The translations under genes and the position numbers were made by a program. The notes under the pieces are model-generated. The model saw only the letters and a program-made list of their open reading frames with translations, was not told the origin of the DNA and searched no databases. Shown piece by piece: positions 11,002 through 21,331 of a DNA stretch of 64,000 bases. The first letter of the stretch is position 1. Each line of letters opens with the position of its first letter. The DNA comes from Triatoma infestans (lineage: Eukaryota; Arthropoda; Insecta; Hemiptera; Reduviidae). Where the stretch lies: assembly GCA_011037195.1 (NCBI GenBank), contig JAAEAF010003142.1, positions 81,806 to 145,805 of the forward strand, in the 5' to 3' direction.

Positions 11002-11436
11002 TGTAATATATTTGTGTGGAGCAATGGGTATGATTCTCACCACTGCTCATAATAAAAATCAAATATATGCAGAACATATATTATTTATTTCAATGAGAAG
11101 GGACATACATAACACCTCTCCCCTCTCCTCCAGTCGACGACTCGTCGACTGCGACCACTTGTACACTCCACTACTCCACCAGTAGGCTGTAGATCTTGGG
11201 TGAGACCTCCACTGTTCTGTAAATCCCAGCGGCCATCCTCCAGGCCTTCCAGGACAACGGGTATCACATACAGCACCCAGTGGAACCCTCGAACTCAACC
11301 CAAGATCCCACCGCTGCCACCACTGTAATATATTTGTGTCGAGCAATGGGTATAATTCTCACCACTGCTCGTAATAAAAATCAAATATATGCAGAACATA
11401 TATTATTTATTTCAACGAGAAGGGACATACATAACA
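11002..11436 (-). mobile_element. TRIM-type retroelement: 113-bp LTRs, 209-bp interior, 4-bp CATG target duplication
   Basis: Two direct repeats of 113 bp (11002-11114 and 11324-11436) begin TGTAATATATTTGTGT and end ACATACATAACA, differing at 4 of 113 positions. The 4 bp CATG flank the unit at 10998-11001 and 11437-11440, and removing one copy restores the family-2 arm text seen at 27900-27960. In minus orientation a 17-base polypurine tract (complement of 11115-11131) abuts the 3' LTR, as expected for plus-strand priming. The GC-rich interior begins GTGGTGGCAGCGGTGGG after the 5' LTR, where a primer site would lie; I did not match it to a tRNA. No protein is encoded, so it must be mobilised in trans. 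Confidence 0.85.
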
Positions 11437-11495
11437 CATGCTACGACGGATAAAATATCAGACATCATGGAGATATGGTACTTTTGTAATTCCTT

Positions 11496-11960
11496 TTACA
11501 GCCGTAAAAGGAAATATTATTGCATCGTGTCAAATATTCGAAATTGAATTTCTTTCGTAAATACGTTTTCCGGTTCAATGATACGAAGACCAACAGTAAG
11601 AGCAAATAAAAATATTTTTAACAAATTTTCTGTAATGAGAGAGAGAGAGGGAGGGAGAAAGAGTGGTGTGTGAGTGTGTTGTCTCTCTGTGTATTTTAAT
11701 AAAATACCTCCAAAACCAAATGTTGCAGAAAGCACAAACTTTATATTCTGCCACTGCATCTGAGACGAAGGTTTCAATCAAAATTTATCAATTGAATAGT
11801 TTTTTTCACTGTTTCGTAATTTACTCCACAACGGTTCTAACATAAATTTTCCTCTACCGTATTCATTATATTCAAATGAATAGGGGAAAACCTAAGGATG
11901 CATCTTCCTCATAACCTTTAAAAATGATTTTTTTTTTTTTTTCGGAAAAACAAGTTTCCA
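11496..11960 (+). repeat. Diverged Helentron-like repeat fragment
   Basis: Starts near ACAGCCGTAAAAGGAAATA with ATTGCATCGTGTCAAAT, the family's 5' block, then a GA/GT microsatellite at 11635-11690 and later monomer text (TAAATTTTCCTCTACCG). Open frames at 11517-11845 are translations of this repeat. Confidence 0.5.
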
Positions 11961-12580
11961 ATGAAAGTGATGCAACGCTTCTGTGAAAATTTGTTTTGAG
12001 CACAATATTTGATTCCACCCAGTAATAGGAATCATTAAGATTTTTTCGTATGTTATTCAGGCCATAATCATTATTCAATGTAGACAAAAATAGATGTAAC
12101 CTTGCACTTGCAGGAAAGTGATGTGAATGTTTTGAACCTCACTTATGTGTACAAGGATACCGGAAGTTTACATATTTAATGATCTTATTTATGGAACGAT
12201 AGTGTTTGTTTTTTTTTTTTAATTTTTTATTTCAAAGTAGTTTTTGTTTTATGAAATATTGTTATATTATCCTTAAAGTTATCGATTTAAAAATACAATA
12301 AAAAAATGTAGCTTAGAAATAATATAATAGGTTAAAAATTTGGCCTTACTTACACTTGCTTACAATTCAGGTAAATTAAAAAATGCAAAACACTATTAGA
12401 TTATTTTTCCCCCCATTTAATTTCGATAAATAGAACTTTATCAATTTAAACAAACAAAAAAAAATAAATAAATAAATAAAAATCCTTTTTAGTTAATTAA
12501 CTTTAGAATTGTATTTGTAATCTTAAAATAGATTATAAAAACTTCATTATATCTTAAATTCATTATAAAAACATATAAAA
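11961..12580. other. No gene seen
   Basis: A+T-rich sequence with A/T runs and a short (AAAT)n at 12464-12480. Confidence 0.4.
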
Positions 12581-12839
12581 ACCCTTTGGTGCAACAGCCC
12601 ATGAAGGGCGCAAGCTTGCCAGACGACCTTTTGAATAGGGTGGCGTGTGGTGAGAGCACACCGCTGTTCCCACGCCGTTTAGTTCCGGCCTTCGCTACCT
12701 AGGGCGCTACTAACTGTAGCTTCACACTTTTCATCACGATGCTGGGTCAACACCGACTTTCCCTCACGGGAATCGAACCCTGAATTCTCGCACGAAAGGC
12801 GAGTACGCTAGGCACCCACTAGACCAACACGCGTGAGGA
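12581..12839 (-). mobile_element. tRNA-derived SINE, family S2
   Basis: On the minus strand it starts CCTCACGCGTGTTGGTCTAG with a box-A-like GGTCTAGTGG and box B (GGTTCGATTCC complement, about 12770). The body then has AGTTAGTAGCGCCCTAGGTA and ends CATGGGCTGTTGCACC. The whole 259-bp unit aligns end to end with 25677-25923 on the + strand. GC-rich relative to its surroundings. Not a functional tRNA: there is no cloverleaf acceptor pairing. Confidence 0.85.
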
Positions 12840-15800
12840 CTATATTAAAACAAAAAAATCTTAATTGAAAATGAATTAATAATTGTTTGTTTAATTTTTG
12901 TAACAGAACTGGTTGTATTAAATTTGTTTTTGGACAGAATTATAAAAGGTAGTAGGAAATAATTTGCGAGTGGGCCGCGAAATTTCTATACCTAAAAGCA
13001 TCCAGCGGGATTGATTGAATTAGTCACATTCGATATGCTGTTTTCATCTAAAACTCAAATGAATAAAATATACTCTTCCCTGCCCAGCTATATTTATGAA
13101 TAATGAATCGAGTTTATTCTATTTATCTTTATTAACTTGGAATAGTAATTCAGTAAATATTTCAAATTTGACGTAACTGGTGTTAATTAAAAATTTTAAT
13201 GATGCAGTCTTGTGAATGTCAACAGATTTTTTTTTTCAAACTAGGGTGTGCATATTAAAAAAAAAAAAAAATTTATTTTTAAAGATGACAAATATACGTA
13301 TGTTAAGACGTGTGCATGTAAAACAAATTAAAACCATTTTCAATTTTAATTATCACAAATTTAAAAAAAAAATCCAAAATTGTTTTACTTTTTATTATTT
13401 CAGTATTTAATAATAATTTGTTAACCTTGTAGTTTATATTTTTTATTTTCCTGTTTTGTAAAATTCTTTAGAAATTAATGAAGCACGCACTTTCGGTTTG
13501 TTTTTTTAATTAATTTTATCATTTAATTTAAGCAATGAGTACACAAGCCAGCACATTTACAAAATACACACTTTAGGAAAATTATCAAAAATTACGTCAC
13601 CTACACTGGGTTGTCTACTTATGGATACTTGAGCTTGAACTATCCGAGGTTTCTAACCTTCTAAGGAAGAGTTTTTTTTTTGTTTTTTTTTATCATTTGT
13701 TAACGTTTGTGATAAAAGATATCTTTTGTGCGATATTTATTTTTGGCTTGCCAGGCTGGTGTTCCGCCCGTATATAGTATTCCAGTATAAGTAAACTCCG
13801 TTTACTAATTTGCACTTTCTATTGGATCATGTTAAATTTTTGAGAATTATCTTTTCAAAGAGAATCCGAAAACAATATTTTTGTCTAAAACAGCTGATTA
13901 ATACAATTACTATTCCACTCTCTAGAGATTTAAAAAAAAAAAAAAAAAACAGCGTTGCCATCATTCTTAACAAATATTAAGGCTTGGATGAAATTGCTAA
14001 AGTATATATTAATATTATTAAAATCAATTTAACAATAAATTAAATAATCAGAAAACATAATATAATTTTGCTTAACTTCAACATAATGTTTTTTTTTGCA
14101 ACCTTTCTTTTAAAAATTTAAATATTTAACGCGAGTTGTGTAAAGGCCTTTTCAACACGTGTTCAGTTCCCAAAAAACTCGCTTAATTTTGATATTTCGT
14201 GTAGATATTATCAGAGGACCCGATAGGAACGTTTCATTAAAGTCCATCAACATTCGTCAAGACTGGTTTTTTTCTTCATTTTTTCGCGATTTTTCTTGAA
14301 ACCTGCTGCAAAGATTTTCTTCTTATAAATTTCTGTACTAACTATACATAAGGCCGCGCTCATTTCTTATGGTTGTTTCTTATGGTGAAAATTATTCTTA
14401 TGGAAGTTCTTATGGTTGTTTAGGTTTCAGTATTAAATCAATGTCTTTTAATATAAAATACGACTCCCCCCCCCCCCATTTCTGTAATAGTTAAAAGCAG
14501 GAGCGAGCCCCTTTGATAATTACTCTCTTACTTCTCTCTTTATGTACCTATACGTAAAGTTTCGCTCTTTATACGCATTTTACGATGGATATGTAGTAGC
14601 CTATGTCTATAGAGGGCGTGGGCTAAGAATACACCATGTATAAACTCCTACACTACTGAAGAGAAAAGACATTATACTACAAGGGAGGCATTAAACCCAG
14701 AAAAACTTGTAGTATACAATAATATCGTAATCTCTCAGAGCTATACACGAAAAAAGTTCGTCGCCTTATCAGGGCGTGGTAAAATCCCAAATAAGATAAA
14801 TTCTTCAATAAAAAATATAAAAATAAGTCCTTGTGGCGTTCTTCGATATTCAGCACAATATATACTTCACTTATCGATAATACTAAATATATGTATGTAC
14901 TTTTGATATTTAGACTTCTTATCGCTCTCTTTTTTTGTAATCAATAGTGTTTCTTTGCGGGGGTCCATTTTTTTTTTTTTATTGCATTTATTTATTAAAC
15001 ATATTTAATTCAATAAGTATTTGTAAATACTCAGGACAGTTTAATAGATAAGGCCATATTTAACACCCTTCTCCATTTTTGCCACTTTGTGTCAAGGATA
15101 CAGTTATATATTATGTATATATAAACATATTTATTTTTTTTTTAACATTGTTTAATCCTCTCCTGTCTCTTTTGAACTTTGCCCTTCTTAATTTTTTTGT
15201 CATTTTTTAATAATTACATAACACTTCATTTATTCGTTTGGTTTAAGTAAATAAAGAATTAATTTTTTATTTTTTTATTTTTTTTTATACGTGAGGAGGG
15301 TTTTTTAAAGATAAGATAATTTGCAAAATAAAAGTATTATTTTATTTTTTGAGATTTTTATTATTGAAATTTAAAAGATAATAAATTGCGCTTTTCTTAT
15401 TTCTTAAATAAATAATATAAAATTGTTTATATATCAATATCATTTTTATTACAAAAATTACATAATACTTTTTTTTTTCTTTTTTTTTTTTTTTTTACGG
15501 TGTTTATAATGTAATAATTTTTTAAATATTTAAAAAATGATAAGAACAGAAGAAAATTCGTTTTATGAGGTGGGGGCAGTTTATGAAAAAACTTGTGTGA
15601 AAAAAATATTAGTAAATTGATAATAATTTTTCATTCATAACTTGAACAACCAATCAGGTTTATTTAAATACATCTTAGCCAATCAGTATTGAGAACCTAT
15701 CACACCGCTGCATTTCTAAAAGCTATTAACCAATGAATAAATATCTGATGTAAAACCGTCGCACGACTTTCTCGTACTTCCTGTTAATACAATTATTTAT

Positions 15801-16136
15801 AAAAGTGACAACTTTTCTTTAAACTTTTAATTATACTAATAATGTCCTTAGATGGAATATAGAGATAGTGGAATATAAGATTACATTATTTTATTCCAGA
15901 AGAGAGTGCCAATAACATTGAACGAACGCCTTATAAAAATTGAAATTTAACGCTATTTTTTTTTCGGAAAAATATTTTCAAATAAAAATAGTTTAAAAGA
16001 AATAGTTGTAGTTTCGAAAAAATTCCGAAAAACTCAAAAATCTATTCTGTTAACCGATTTTCTCTAAATTCGGAATTCTATAACGTTTCTAATGTACATT
16101 AATATTACATAGTTTAGAACCGTAATTATATACTGA
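12840..16136. other. Long A+T-rich stretch without gene
   Basis: Contains many homopolymer runs and a short C run near 14467. A cluster of three CCAAT boxes lies at 15649-15735 (listed separately). Near 12907 an AACAG acceptor-like site and 13 open codons occur; this is too little to call. No recognised repeat family copy. Confidence 0.4.
15648..15740 (+). promoter_or_regulatory. Cluster of three CCAAT boxes with TATA-like text
   Basis: ACCAATCAGG at 15649, GCCAATCAGT at 15678 and ACCAATGAAT at 15729, with TATTTAAATA at 15661 and AATAAATAT at 15736. This is an NF-Y-type arrangement and could be a cryptic promoter. No transcript or downstream open frame supports it, and the sequence is AT-rich enough for chance hits. 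Confidence 0.2.
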
Positions 16137-16148
16137 AATGGTACTTTA

Positions 16149-16413
16149 CAATCCTCGAAAAAATTGATGAGAGAAGATTGCTGTGGTTTGGACATGTCTT
16201 GAGAATGGAAGATTCGCGCCTTCCTAAACAAACATTTTGGTGGCAACCTCCCGGTAGACAGAAGAGAGGGAGGCCAAAAGCTAGCTGGCTCGCACAGGTG
16301 CGCGAAGTAATGTCTGCGAGAGGTTTATGCGAAGACGATGCTTTGGACCGGGAAAAATGGTTACTTGGGGCAAGGAACCCTGAATAGGGAGATACCTTAA
16401 GAAGAAGAAGAAG
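16149..16413 (+). mobile_element. 5'-truncated non-LTR retrotransposon 3' end with 12-bp target duplication
   Basis: One open frame to the TAG at 16385-16387 encodes the classic C-terminus of insect endonuclease/reverse-transcriptase elements: RRLLWFGHVLRMEDSRLPKQ, then RGRPKASWLAQV, then ALDREKW. A (AAG)n tail at 16399-16413 ends it. AATGGTACTTTA flanks it at 16137-16148 and 16414-16425. Only 265 bp inserted, so it was truncated at birth. The frame is uninterrupted, so insertion is fairly recent. Confidence 0.85.
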
Positions 16414-16855
16414 AATGGTACTTTAGAAAAAAGCTTAATAGCTAATGCCCCCCCCCCCAGTACTCCTGAACATAGTTGAAATATTCTTGAGTGTTGTGTT
16501 TAGCAGCACATTACATTAAGTTCTTGAATGCTTGACTGGCTGCCTCCTCCTTCATTGATAGCTAGTTAAACATTTTTAACTAACGGTTTAGATCTTGTGG
16601 CGACAATCAGATTTCGTTTTTTTTTCTCCCAGTCTTTCCTACAGCTTCTAGCTGAAAGCTTGACTTTCCAAATTCAATCTCATTCGCCAATACAATTCAT
16701 GGAGATAATTCATAGTTGCAGTATACTGCTTGCTCGGTAAGGCTGTTAATGGACTATTGATGGCTGGATTCTATTACGTAATATTAATACTTTTAGATAT
16801 TTTGGAAAGTATCAGAGATATTTTCCGTGATAGCCTGCTTCTTTTTGTGGTCATC

Positions 16856-16885
16856 GACCGGTTTCGGACGTTCGCCCATCATCAG
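16856..16885 (-). ncRNA. Hammerhead-ribozyme-like motif, core intact
   Basis: On the minus strand: CTGATGA, unpaired T, helix II GGGC-GAAC-GTCC (one G-T pair), GAAACC, and GGTC followed by GATGACC. Helix III is ACC/GGT without loop. Upstream GGGTC can pair with the downstream GATGACC segment as a short helix I. Same core as the 10381 motif but in a different sequence family. Confidence 0.55.
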
Positions 16886-17227
16886 GACCCGTTTTTCAAA
16901 CAGTGTGATAACACAGATTTGCAAAGAGCTAATTTAGTTTATACACTGACTGATGTTAAATGCCTAACTAATCAAGAGGGAGAGAGGGATGGTACCTGAG
17001 TGGGGGAAAAAAAACATGTTTGTGTCTTTGAAGGGTACATTTTTCTCAAAAAATGGAAACATCCAACACGTGGGGAGGTCTATATCTTTAAACTACGTTG
17101 TTTGAGGGAGATTCGCCTTATAATTAGATTCCCCCTCTTGAACCTAGTTAGGCATTTAATACCAGTGTGTAAACTAAATTTGATCTGTGCAAATCTGTAT
17201 TATCACACTGTTTGACAAACACACATC

Positions 17228-17259
17228 CTGATGATGGGGGAACGCCCGAGAAACCGATC
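17228..17259 (+). ncRNA. Hammerhead-like motif, slightly decayed
   Basis: CTGATGA is intact, with helix I CATC/GATG flanking. Helix II has one G for C change, two extra bases (GA) precede GAAAC, and the triplet is GATC instead of GGTC. Lies in the right arm of the 16813-17341 element. Confidence 0.45.
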
Positions 17260-17352
17260 GATGACCACAAAAAGAAGCAGGCTGTCACGGAAAATATCTC
17301 TTGATACTTTCCCGCTCTGCGGTACCAACCACAATAACTATTTGGAAAGTAT

Positions 17353-17921
17353 TAAATATGATAATGTAATTCGAACACTTAATATCATAATCCAAGGGGA
17401 TATTAAATCATTTTTAGAGTCATACGCAAAAACGGAATAGTTTATTAATTTCCTTTCCTTCATGCTTATGAATCATACATAAGAAGTGCATGATAAGGAG
17501 GTTCTTGGTACTATACATCTTTTCCATAATTCTCTATAGAAACAATTTCGGTGGAAACCAGGTAATTAGTGTTATTCAGGAAAAAACTATGAAACAACTG
17601 ATTAAAAAGTAATTTATTTTTACTACTCTTATTAATTTTTTTTTATTACTCATATATTTTTATTGATTAATTAAAAATGTTTGGTATTTCAAGTGATTTT
17701 TTGCCCCACCCCCAGTTTAACTTATTCAGACAGTAATTTATATGATGTAATTGGGAATAATATTAATTCATTCAGCTTTTATTGTTATTGACTGCTTTTT
17801 TTTTTATTATTATTAGTAAAAAAAATATAATAAAAACTGATGGATTTTTTTTTTTGAGGAAAATACAACCTCTCTCCACCGTAATGGATTTTTTTTGGGG
17901 GATGGAGTGTCTCTGTATTTA
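17353..17921. other. No gene seen
   Basis: A+T-rich sequence between the family-1 inverted element and the mariner. The open frame 17782-18246 on + is an accidental read into the antisense of the mariner. Confidence 0.4.
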
Positions 17922-19207
17922 TACGGTTGGTGCAAAAATAATGCAGGTTTTTATATGCCAAAAAAAAAATTATAATTTGTATAAAACTAAGATTATTTAT
18001 TCAAAATATGTTCCATCATTATCAACACATAGTTGCCAACGTGTCAGAAGCATTTTTATTCCAGTTTCTAAAAAATCTTTATTTAAACTCTCAATAAACT
18101 CGCGGAAGGCATTTTCGGTTTCACTTCGGTCCCTAAAATTTTTTCCTCTTAAGAAGTTGTCCAAATGTCTAAATAAGTGGAAGTCCGTCGGCGAGAGATC
18201 GGGGGAGTATGGAGGGTGCGGAAGTGTTTCATATTTCAATTCCTGAAGTTTCCTGAGAGTTGGCATTGCGATATGTGGCCTGGCGTTATCGTGAAGAAGA
18301 ATTGGTCCTTTCCGATTCACCAATGCTGGACAAAGATTTTGCAATTTCCTATGCATTTTGTCAATTTCTTGACAATATGTTTCAGCCGTGATTGTTTCGC
18401 CAGTATTTAGGAAGCTGTAATGAATAACACCTGCAGTAGACCACCACACTGTCACCATTACTTTTTTCGGGTGCAGGCTTGGTTTCGCGAAATGTTTTGG
18501 TGCTTCATCCTTGTCCAGCCACTGGCCTGACCGTCTCCTGTTGTCGTATTGGATCCATTTTTCATCACATGTCACGATTCGATTAAGAAATGGTTCATTT
18601 TGGTAGCGCAACAGAAGAGAATTGCAAATTTCAAAACGCCGATGTTTTTGGCTCTGGGTCAATTCGTGAGGTACCCACGTGTCGAGCTTTTTAACTTTAC
18701 CAATTTGTTCGAGATGGCGAACGACTGTTGAGTGGTCAACACTAACTTCTCTCGCAAAGTCCCGAGTGGTTTTGCGAGGGTTATCTTCCACCAATGCCCT
18801 AAGATGGTCGTGATCAACAACAGAGGGCCTACCGCGACCTTCCTTGTCTTCGAGATCAAAATCTCCAACACGAAATTTTTGGAACCATCGCTGCACTGTA
18901 CATTCACTGATGCTTCCTTCACCCCAAACAACATTGATGTTACGCGCAGTTTGAGCCGCACTTCGACCAAGTTTGAACTCGTAAAAATAAATTTGACGAA
19001 AATCTTGTTTTGACATGGTGAATATCGGAGGTCTTAACTCATACAAAATGGAACACAAACTAAACTGATATTTGAGGAAAAACAACATTAATAAACATTG
19101 TTTATAATCCATTACCTAGACTGGAGGATTATCTTTGTTTACTTGGCAAGCAGAAGTAAACAAAAGATGAAAGTTCAAAAACCTGCATTATTTTTGCACC
19201 AACCCAA
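17922..19207 (-). mobile_element. Full-length mariner element with TIRs and TA target duplication
   Basis: Terminal inverted repeats of 31 bp (17922-17952 and 19177-19207) share GGTTGGTGCAAAAATAATGC and differ only at positions 2 and 3. TA duplications sit at 17920-17921 and 19208-19209. Total length 1,286 bp is the usual mariner length, and the interior has one uninterrupted transposase gene on the minus strand. All parts needed in cis and trans appear present, so the copy is young and might be active. Confidence 0.95.
17997..19016 (-). CDS. Mariner transposase, 339 aa, apparently intact
   Basis: The start at 19014-19016 (MSKQDFRQIYFYEFKLGRSA) fits mariner transposases; an in-frame ATG 32 codons upstream only adds an unlikely leader. 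Residues 1-110 are the paired-like HTH DNA-binding region, followed by the linker motif WVPHEL. The catalytic DD34D triad is complete: D in TCDEKW, D in LLHDNARPH, and D in PDLSPTDFHLF exactly 34 residues later. PPYSPDLSP is present. No stop or frameshift; the gene ends in TAA at 17997. The wording (VTCDEKW, VMVTVWWS, ILLHDNARPH) is close to the Hsmar1/SETMAR-like cecropia/mellifera group, from memory. It binds the TIRs, excises the element and reinserts at TA. Confidence 0.95.
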   Translation of the reverse strand: MSKQDFRQIYFYEFKLGRSAAQTARNINVVWGEGSISECTVQRWFQKFRVGDFDLEDKEGRGRPSVVDHDHLRALVEDNPRKTTRDFAREVSVDHSTVVRHLEQIGKVKKLDTWVPHELTQSQKHRRFEICNSLLLRYQNEPFLNRIVTCDEKWIQYDNRRRSGQWLDKDEAPKHFAKPSLHPKKVMVTVWWSTAGVIHYSFLNTGETITAETYCQEIDKMHRKLQNLCPALVNRKGPILLHDNARPHIAMPTLRKLQELKYETLPHPPYSPDLSPTDFHLFRHLDNFLRGKNFRDRSETENAFREFIESLNKDFLETGIKMLLTRWQLCVDNDGTYFE

Positions 19208-19251
19208 TATAATTAGTATATCAAGTTTAATGAAACCCGTTGGCCTCTCCA

Positions 19252-20105
19252 TTGTGTGAAACACTCACACAACTTTCTCTTACTTCCAGTTCTCAAAATT
19301 AGAATTGACAAATTTTATAGTTTGTGTATCAAATTTAATGAAATTCGTCGAACACTGAAAAAAAAAACTGTCCACTAAAAGCGCACTTCCGGTTTACTAA
19401 TTTCCTTGAAACTCGAAATTTTGCCATCTAGTATTGCTAATTCATTTCTTTGGTGTTGATAGAAGTGTATATATCAAACTAGATACGCACTTTAGAGCAA
19501 AAACATATCCCACTTTCTTCTAAAAGGCCCTTCAAATGAATTTTTCTAGAGTAACAATTTTAAATAAAAGTGTAGATCTTTGTTATGTTTAGTGTATAAT
19601 AAAAATTACGTTTCATGAAAAACCGTCGGAGCCATTTTGAGGAACATCGAGAGGGAAAAAGTGAAAAAAACTCATTTAGTAAAATGGTAAAGTCAAACGC
19701 ATTGTCTAATTAATGAAATAGCACTTAGAGAAAAACCTCAACGCCATCCCTCCCATAAACGTGACCTTAATAAATTTTTCCCAGAGAAATGGTTGTCAAA
19801 TAAATGTTAAGTGTTGTAGCTCTTTGTATACCAAGTGTTCAATGATAAATTGTGGGAGCCATTTTTGAGAAAATCTCAAAAAAAAAAAAAAAAAAACTAA
19901 AAAAAAAAAACTAAGAGGTACTTCCGGTTGAGGAATTTTGACAGATAAAATACTGTCAGATCCCATGGTGATACCTAAACAGAATATCAAGTACACACAC
20001 ACAAACACATAAAGACCATTTGCTAAAAACCACTTTTCTGGACTCAAGAGACCTCAAAACAGATATTTCCGGTGAAAACTCGATATCGAAAATTTGACAC
20101 GATTT
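19252..20105 (-). repeat. Helentron-like repeat copy
   Basis: Read on minus. It starts (left end here) TTGTGTGAAACACTCACACA, the 3' hairpin complement, with ACTTTCTCTTACTTCC beside it, then two internal monomers with CGCACTTCCGG (19385) and TACTTCCGGTTG (19920), and finishes at GAAAATTTGACACGATT. Further minus-oriented monomer debris continues to about 20440. Confidence 0.8.
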
Positions 20106-20440
20106 AAAAAAAAATTCAATAAAAGTCGCACTTCCGGTCAACCAATTTTATTCAGTCATGAAATTTTGGCCAAATATTTTTTAATTCTTATGGTGAAGCT
20201 ACTACATCCTCCAAAACTCAATTTTCCTGGGGGAAAAAAAATTAAATTTAGGTCTGTCTGTATGTGTGATTGAATAAATCGTATTAAATTAATTTAAAAT
20301 TTAAAACAAATCGTTGGAACTGCTTTACGAGAAAATCTTAACAAAACTGAAGAGAACTATTTAGTATAGTTGTAATTCTGATTGACGGGTTTTAATGAAA
20401 TCATCGTGTCAGATCCCACGAGATTTTCTAATTTGAAGCT

Positions 20441-21038
20441 TGTGTGTGTCTTTTGAAATATTTCCTTAATACTTTCTTGTTACCGAGTTAAGTACATGTA
20501 CGTACAAATTATTTAAGAAAAATGTAGAAACTTATTATTTTCTATAGCTAAACACCCTTCTCATGTTTTCTTTCATATGGATTAAAGTGTTGTATTTTTA
20601 TTACACGATGGTTTTTTCAAGCGCCAGTGACTTAATATATAAAAGAAATTCTGAACAACGCCTATCTTAACTATAAGTTATATTTTTAGTTCATAATAGA
20701 ATGTTGTGGGTCATTATTGTGGATGTGATAGTGCGCGTGCGCACAAATCCAGGGTGTTTGGACTACGTGATCAGATACAGGTGTTCGGTGAGAAAGCTAA
20801 GTCTCTACTACTATGACCTCCTCCCGTAGGTCTTTCTTAATCATCAAGACATTTTAATTTTTTACATCACTGTCTTTGTAGTAATTCCTTTTAAATTGAT
20901 AAGAAAAAAAATTCCCTTTTGTGGGGATTAATCATTTTTAAATGATTCATCATAGCCTGAGTTGTTTTTTGTTGTGACGAAATAATTTAGATTGGATGTA
21001 GTATTTTTTGAACATATATTTTCTGTACCATATTTTAG
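20441..21038. other. No repeat family recognised
   Basis: A less AT-rich patch at 20720-20830 contains GTGCGCGTGCGCAC, near the NRF1-type consensus, but no adjoining gene start was seen. Confidence 0.3.
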
Positions 21039-21136
21039 TTGAATATGATATAAATTTTGGTGGTGAGATACCAACATTATGCTGGATAGATTTTAGAACA
21101 GCAGCACCTGAATGTGATTACAATGTAGACCAAGAG
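21039..21136 (+). CDS. Candidate internal exon of an unrecognised gene
   Basis: After a TATTTTAG acceptor, two bases complete a codon and 32 codons follow, including FGGEIPTLCWIDFRTAAPEC and DYNVDQE, to a weak donor (GAG then GTAGCC). The peptide is protein-like (Trp, Cys, Pro, acidic residues) and GC is higher than the surroundings. Ends in phase 0, compatible with the candidate at 29655. If read past the donor it stops within 15 codons. I do not recognise the family, and the exon may be spurious. Confidence 0.35.
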
Positions 21137-21331
21137 GTAGCCTTAACTAGCATTAACAAAACTGAAAAAGTCAATATTTAGAGTAAAATATAAAGTTACA
21201 GATTTTATAAAATCGAGTTTACCAGAAAAAATGTTTCCAATAAATGTTTAGCTTATATATTTGTAGTTAATACATGAGATTCTAAAAAATCGTTGGAAAA
21301 AATCGCAAGAAACTGAAGAAAGAAAAAAAAA

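Larger units (their letters stand above)
10300..11490. mobile_element. Inverted-arm element, Penelope-like terminal-repeat family 2, interrupted by a TRIM
   Basis: Arms at about 10303-10560 (minus-oriented) and 10770-11001 plus 11437-11490 (plus-oriented) are reverse complements sharing CACACTTGTTGG-type, TGACAAAATGGAATTATT and ATGAAAATCCGAAA blocks. They surround a centre at 10560-10770 with CCTTTCTTCAAACTTTAT. The same arms and centre recur at 27690-28650 next to a Penelope GIY-YIG remnant, so this is probably a terminal-repeat (pLTR) derivative of a Penelope-like element. The right arm is split at CATG by the TRIM at 11002-11436. No protein is encoded; the open frames here are shadows. Confidence 0.6.
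16813..17341. mobile_element. Inverted-arm element, hammerhead family 1, with 11-bp target duplication
   Basis: Arms at about 16813-16960 and 17160-17341 are reverse complements (GAAGCAGGCTATCACGGAAA, GGTCGATGACCACAAAAAG-type text). TTGGAAAGTAT flanks the unit at 16802-16812 and 17342-17352. The left arm begins CAGAGATATTTTCC; the right arm is about 43 bp longer and ends in the complement of TTGTGGTTGGTACC. The copy at 48347-48731 has the same layout in opposite orientation, with a centre about 145 bp shorter. Probably a non-autonomous Penelope-like element. No protein is encoded. Confidence 0.75.

Noticed and set aside
17782..18246. 154-aa open frame on +
   Set aside because: It runs antisense through the 3' half of the mariner transposase and through poly-T; no start context or family.
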